From: Treponema sp.
GTDB lineage: Bacteria > Spirochaetota > Spirochaetia > Treponematales > Breznakiellaceae
Reading direction: 5' to 3'
Assembly: GCA_031255875.1 (NCBI GenBank)
Contig: JAIRRR010000309.1
Span: 1 to 6,065, forward strand
Length of the DNA stretch: 6,065 nucleotides
Below the pieces are notes generated by a model. That model saw only the letters and a program-made list of their open reading frames with translations, was not told the origin of the DNA and made no database searches. Each line of letters opens with the position of its first letter. Positions within the stretch are counted from its first letter, which is position 1. Of this stretch, positions 6,035 to 6,065 are shown piece by piece. The translations under genes and the position numbers were made by a program.

Positions 6035-6065
6035 GTCTGTCCGCAAAGTAACCGACTTTGTGGAC
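6035..6065. repeat. Second GTCTGTCC-type inverted repeat, cut by the window end
   Basis: GTCTGTCCGCAAAGT (6035-6049) faces ACTTTGTGGAC (6055-6065) across the loop AACCG. All visible positions pair as RNA, one of them as G.U. The window ends four bases before the right arm would complete GGACAGAC. The outer 8 bases are identical to those of the repeat at 5954-5987, whereas the inner seven differ but remain complementary. Confidence 0.8.

Noticed and set aside
5954..6065. CRISPR array
   Set aside because: Repeats are inverted hairpins with a shared 8-bp terminus rather than direct repeats with regular unique spacers, and no cas gene is visible.

Overview
The window is GC-rich chromosomal DNA carrying five protein-coding genes in two convergent groups, plus an intergenic block of inverted repeats at the right edge. 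It looks like a diderm bacterium, because it encodes a SPOR-domain protein with a signal peptide and a second Sec-exported protein. A spirochaete of the Treponema-like type is my best guess. That guess rests on the Rex variant (QVRKDVALTGITGKPKKGY rather than the common FSYFGE form) and on the overall gene mix. It is an inference, not something the sequence proves.

Left half, + strand: the window opens inside a family B DNA polymerase of the Pol II type (polB, C-terminal 701 codons, ending at 2108). After a 74-bp AT-rich gap come two tightly spaced genes for exported proteins. The first (2183-2686) is a 167-aa protein I cannot name. The second (2694-4160) is a 488-aa protein with a degenerate RlpA-like barrel, a roughly 300-residue Pro/Ala-rich linker and a C-terminal SPOR domain. 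They are 7 bp apart, and the SD of the second lies across the end of the first, so they are probably translated together and act in the envelope, possibly at the division septum. A weak hairpin followed by ATTTT lies in the 46-bp convergent gap.

Right half, - strand: the redox-sensing repressor gene rex (5893-5246) overlaps a stand-alone RlmK-type 23S rRNA methyltransferase gene (5253-4207) by 8 bp (ATGGGTGA), which suggests a translationally coupled two-gene unit. A plausible sigma70-type promoter sits immediately before rex, so close that its transcript would have almost no leader.

Right edge (5954-6065): noncoding DNA holds a perfect 15-bp inverted repeat, a second hairpin, and a third inverted repeat cut by the window end. 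The first and third share the outer word GTCTGTCC/GGACAGAC but have different inner stems that still pair. This looks like a dispersed palindromic repeat family or a mosaic/MITE-like element. It is the least explained part of the window.

I found no tRNA, rRNA, CRISPR array, transposase gene or recognisable riboswitch. Apart from the repeat block, the window reads as ordinary housekeeping and envelope genes.
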